Source: Pelecanus crispus
Taxonomy: Eukaryota; Chordata; Aves; Pelecaniformes; Pelecanidae
Assembly: GCF_030463565.1 (NCBI RefSeq)
Contig: NC_134656.1
Location: 6,496,501-6,560,500, forward strand
Direction of reading: 5' to 3'
DNA length: 64,000 bases
The notes below the pieces were generated by a model that did not search any database, was not told the origin of the DNA, and saw only the letters and a program-made list of their open reading frames with translations. Positions 60,236-64,000 of the stretch are shown in pieces; the first letter of the stretch is position 1, and each line of letters starts with the position of its first letter. A program made the translations under genes and the position numbers.

Positions 60236-63200
60236 CCCCGCCACCCCTATAATCCTTCCCCTTCTCCCTGCTCCTGTCTGTGCTGCGAGCGCAGCGCTGA
60301 TGGAGCGGCAGCCCAGCTTCCCTGTGGCCCGAGCGCCCTCCTGATGGGACAGAGAAGCCCCTCGTGTGCTGAGCGGGAAGCTCGTTACGGTGGGATCAAT
60401 CACAGTGAGGACATTAAAGGTAGCTCCGTTTGGATTCAGTACAGCATGTCTTTTTGTAGAAAACAGCTCCAGTCTAAAGGAGTGCTGAAGGCTGGCAGGC
60501 AGAGGCTGCGCTGAACTGGGTACCGGTTTATGTAATCCATTAAACTTGTGCTGAATTGGTGTTGGGCTTTTTAAATCCCAAACTTCATTTTGCTGTCGTG
60601 ACTGCAGACGGGCACTGGAGCTGCGTACGTGCTTTTCATCTTTTGAAATACTAAAGTAATTTATCCCATGGTCAGGATGCTCCTAGGTCTGCCGGAGTGG
60701 TCTTTTGTTGTTGTAATTTTTGAGCTACAACAACTGAGGAGAAATTAATTTCCCGAAAAGTTTTTCTTAATGCGGTTCTTGCTATCAAGGAATTCTTGTA
60801 TTGTCATGTGTTTCTCCAGCACTGTTCTCTCTGTACTTGAAACTCTGTGACCTTATAACAAGTACCTTTGTTTTTCCAGAACTAAGAATATTTAAGAAAT
60901 ACTACTGAAACCTTTTTTTGCAATAAGAATGGCACTGTCCCTGCACCATTGGAACAGTGATATCCCACTCCCCCAAGAAAAAGTGGTTTAAATGCCATTT
61001 CCAAGCATACCTTTGGCCCCCAAAATAGAAATTATAAGTCCTCCTGAAGGCTCAGAGACTTAATCTGCATCATGCAGCTTTACAGAGAAAATTCTCTGGC
61101 ATTGCTAAAACAAGCAGTTCTATAAAAGTCGAAGATTGATCTCTAAAAAGAAAATTAAAAGTAATTTTAGGTTTTGCAGTGAGTCCTGGAATACTTGTGG
61201 AGGCTTTTACAGTCGTATCGCTCATCAGACAGCAGAATCTCAGCTTTCGTTTCAGAAAACCGTAGCTTTCTAGTCTCAGCCATTGTTGAGATGAATTCAA
61301 GTCCTAAATATTCCAAAAATCAGAGGTGAGTGAGGAGAGCCCCAAGGACAAGGATTTACAGCAGTGATGCTCCCTCATGGGCAATACAGTTTCGCTTGGC
61401 TCGGTGAGGCTGCGTAGCCATCCCATGTCCAAAGCACGAAGGCTAAAAGTATGTATGTTTTCTACCTCTGAGGCTTTCCCCTCCTCTGACTGCTGATTTC
61501 CAGCAATTTTAATCCCACTATTGAGTTTTTAGGAGAGATGAGCCATTACCCAGATGGGCTTCATGGTAGTGTGTGAGGCTTGTGGTCGGTCAGCTGTGGG
61601 TATGTAAGCATGTCTGGGTCAAGCCCTGGAGTCCCAGGAGAAGTGGTTATAGCAGCTGCAGAGATCCAGCTCCTACGGAAAATGGGTCTCCTGTCTGCTT
61701 CTTATCTCTCTGCGGATCTCATTTTAATGGTGTTCCTACTGTTTTGCTGCTCTTGCATCTGCATGTTGCCCGGAGCGTCGTTCCTGGACCTCATCTGTAC
61801 AAACAGATGAGTTACGTGTGAGCCAGAGCTTTTCTTCTGAACGCCTGGGTGGGATGCTGGGCGCAGGCTTTGGGTGAGTTGGGTGCTTAGGGGCAGGGTG
61901 TGTTTTGGGTGGAGCAGCTCACGTCAGGGTGCGTACGTGCCCTCCCCATCGCCTGCCGCAGCGGGAAGCCCCAGCTGAGCGCAGCGATGCTCCGCACGCC
62001 GGGAAGCACTGGGCTGCAGCCGCCCTCGCGGGAGCCGGCTGACATCACTCCCGGGAAGGGGGAAGCAGATGGGATATTGCCATGGCGCTGCCCACTGCCA
62101 AGTTAAATATAAAACATCTAGCAGAAGGCAGCGGGGTACTCGCTGCTCAGGAAGTCTGCCATGGGGGCATGGCAAAGTAAACACAATTTTCGGAGCGCTT
62201 CCCGCTCCTGCCCGCTGCTTCGGCATACCTCAGGGTGAGGTGAAGGGCTGGCAGCGTGTGTGGCAGCGCTTTGGTGTCGGTGCCGTGGCCGAGCGGGGGT
62301 TAGAGGCGAGGATTTGATCTGTGGCAGATGCAGTTCCTCTCAGGTCTTTGGGCTGCTGGGGGAATTTGACTGTAGACTACCCCTGCAGGCAAGAAGTACA
62401 TGTAAAATGGACCAGACTAAACAGTTGATGCCTGTGGAAACAGTTGCGCGTTGAAGTCTCAAGGTCTGTATGAAACGTGGCGTTGCACTGCTCGGGAAGG
62501 GCTGCGCGGCACACAGCTCAACCAGCGCGTTCCTCAGCTGTAGCCCAGGAGGGCGCCGGTGGTGCGGCACTTAACCTCTGCTCCAAGGAGATGCTCCCTA
62601 AAAAACCACCGAGAAGTGGGAAGAATCTGGTCCGTCTCATTTCCATATAAATCACTGTTCTCCTTGCACTGGCAACAGGACTGCCTTGAGGTTTATGTGC
62701 AGAGCTGAGCTTCAAAAACAGGAACCTGATGGGATTCTCTCCATATCTGATGCCACAAGAGAAAATATATTCCAAAGTTGGGGAAAATTAAGAAGAAAAA
62801 GGGACGGGGAGGGAGGGGGATGTAACGGGTGGCTTCTTGGGAGATCTTAACGCGGGGCTGGTGCTGCGTTTCGGGCCACTGGATGCGTGTTGCGGGGTGC
62901 CCGGGTGCCGAGGCTGCTGCCGCGGGGTTTGGGGCTGGCTCTGCCCGCGGGGGCACCCCCGCCTGCCTGCTCGCGAGGCGCTTCCGCGGGGAGCGCAGAT
63001 GCTGCTCAGCCGCTTGCTGGGATAGCTGCAAAGGTATGCAGCAACGCTTTCCCTTGCGCGCTGCAGCCTGCTGTGAGGCCAGATGTGCTTCACAGCTGGG
63101 CAAAGTCCAGGGAGCATCAGACAGGCAAACTCCCTTCCGACGTTATCAGCAAAGGTGCCTGTGGTGCTGTGGTACCGTGGCAGCTTTTTACAGGCTTTCG

Positions 63201-63794
63201 CCGGGGCACCAGGCTGCCTGGACCACCACTGCAGTTATTATAGAAACAGGTATTTTCATCGTAGGAAAGCTTGTGGTTTGCTCATCTGGAGAGCCCTGCT
63301 GCGTAGGCTGCGCCCGAGAATGGCCTTTGGATGGGATACCTTAAGGGGAAAAAGGGGAAAAAGAAATGCCCTTTCCATTTTTTTTTTTTTTTTTTTTTCT
63401 GCTGGTGGTAAATACTTCTGCCTGTGCCTGACTTGCTAGTGCCAGAACTGGAGATTCACCTGCAAGGAACTGCGAAGTGCCAGCTGTTCCAGGTTATAAT
63501 TACGAGCCTTCTGGCTTGTTTTCCTCCAGCCCTGCCTGCCGGAGGGATGTTGCTATATGTGAACGTTAGTAATATTTAAATATTTTAGTTCTTAAGGCAA
63601 AAGTGTCTAGGGTGAACTGTGTACGCTCAGAGCATCACCAGCAAATGGGAAGAACCTTTGTTTGTTTGTTTTGATCATGAACTGTAAACTAATCTCATGG
63701 TTTGGGGGAGATTGGCTTGTGGCTTTATCCTGCCTGAGGTTGTTGGCGCCTGGGTTCGGATTGCAGGATCAGGGTGATGCTTGCAGTGTAGGGA

Positions 63795-63880
63795 AGCCTC
63801 TAGACCACAGTTCTCCACTCTGTTTAAGCCAAGGACCACTTACCTTTTGGGGAAGAATACTCTAGAGCCACCCTGTTGCC
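63795..63880. repeat. possible hAT (Charlie-like) DNA transposon remnant
   Basis: ACCACAGTTCTCCACTCTGT, then AAGCCAAGGACCACTTACC, resembles the start of Charlie-type hAT elements (CAGTGGTTCTCAACCTTTTT, then GAGGACCACTT). No partner inverted repeat was found before the window end. Confidence 0.3.
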
Positions 63881-64000
63881 ACAGATTTCTATTTTTTTTT
63901 TTTTTTTTTGCCAAATCAAATTTAGGCTTAACATTTGGTTATTCACTTATTATCTCTATTTTCCCATGATTTCCTTGATTGTGTGCATCAGAATGTGGGT

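Larger units (their letters stand above)
58003..64000 (+). other. PMEPA1: PMEPA1 intron 2, 5' part
   Basis: The donor GTAAGT at 58003 opens an intron that continues past the window end. I searched by eye for the family's short third exon (Gly-Cys-Leu-Trp-Pro-Ser string) and saw none. The region holds a G run near 58189, T-rich runs at 58867-58880, 59090-59150 and 59990-60070, an ATGCAAAT octamer and a kappaB-like site near 60210-60235, a GC-rich patch at 62820-63010 and T runs near 63378 and 63892. No other gene is recognised. Confidence 0.75.

Noticed and set aside
60300..60345. Possible PMEPA1 third exon (a CCTGTGGCCC string)
   Set aside because: The translation does not match the family's Gly-Cys-Leu-Trp-Pro-Ser sequence and there is no suitable acceptor.

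Overview
The window is vertebrate nuclear DNA, most likely from a bird or other sauropsid. This rests on spliced exons with GT/AG borders, CpG islands at promoters, large non-coding spacers, MIR-like SINE relics and no fresh mammalian Alu/L1/B-type repeats. One protein-coding gene can be recognised with confidence: PMEPA1 (also called TMEPAI), on the plus strand. Coding exon 1 (17809-17911) and exon 2 (57848-58002) join to an uninterrupted 86-codon reading frame. It covers the short luminal head, the transmembrane helix and the basic juxtamembrane segment. The remaining coding exons, with the PPxY and Smad-interaction motifs of the family, lie beyond the right edge. I looked for the short third exon in 58003-64000 and did not find it.

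Layout. 1-10200 is upstream non-coding sequence with a few small repeats and probable MIR relics. 10202-10847 is a 13-unit, very CpG-dense minisatellite whose 47/54-bp units carry a YY1-like core. It merges into an upstream CpG island (to about 12480) with promoter-like motifs but no gene I can define. 12500-16800 is mostly non-coding. 16830-18900 is the PMEPA1 promoter island, with a perfect CRE, two upstream ATGs, a 43-nt pyrimidine tract abutting the start codon, a 46-nt C homopolymer and a 70-bp tandem repeat. 17912-57847 is the 39.9-kb first intron. 58003-64000 is the start of intron 2.

Intron 1 holds most of the regulatory interest. It has a third CpG-rich block with a TATA box and E2F site (20640-21400), several minisatellites, a 600-bp polypyrimidine array (32437-33050), a short intronic CpG island (43180-43620), and four perfect copies of the palindromic Smad site GTCTAGAC. 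Two of these four sit in a pair of similar 50-bp modules 246 bp apart. PMEPA1 is a TGF-beta-induced feedback inhibitor of Smad2/3 signalling, so this is the most biologically suggestive observation here.

The many long open frames in the GC-rich blocks are composition artefacts (no stops in CpG-rich or repeat DNA) and are not annotated as genes. I found no tRNA, rRNA, CRISPR array or intact transposon, and no evidence of an entirely new gene system. All calls come from reading the sequence and from memory of the family. Nothing was aligned to a database.
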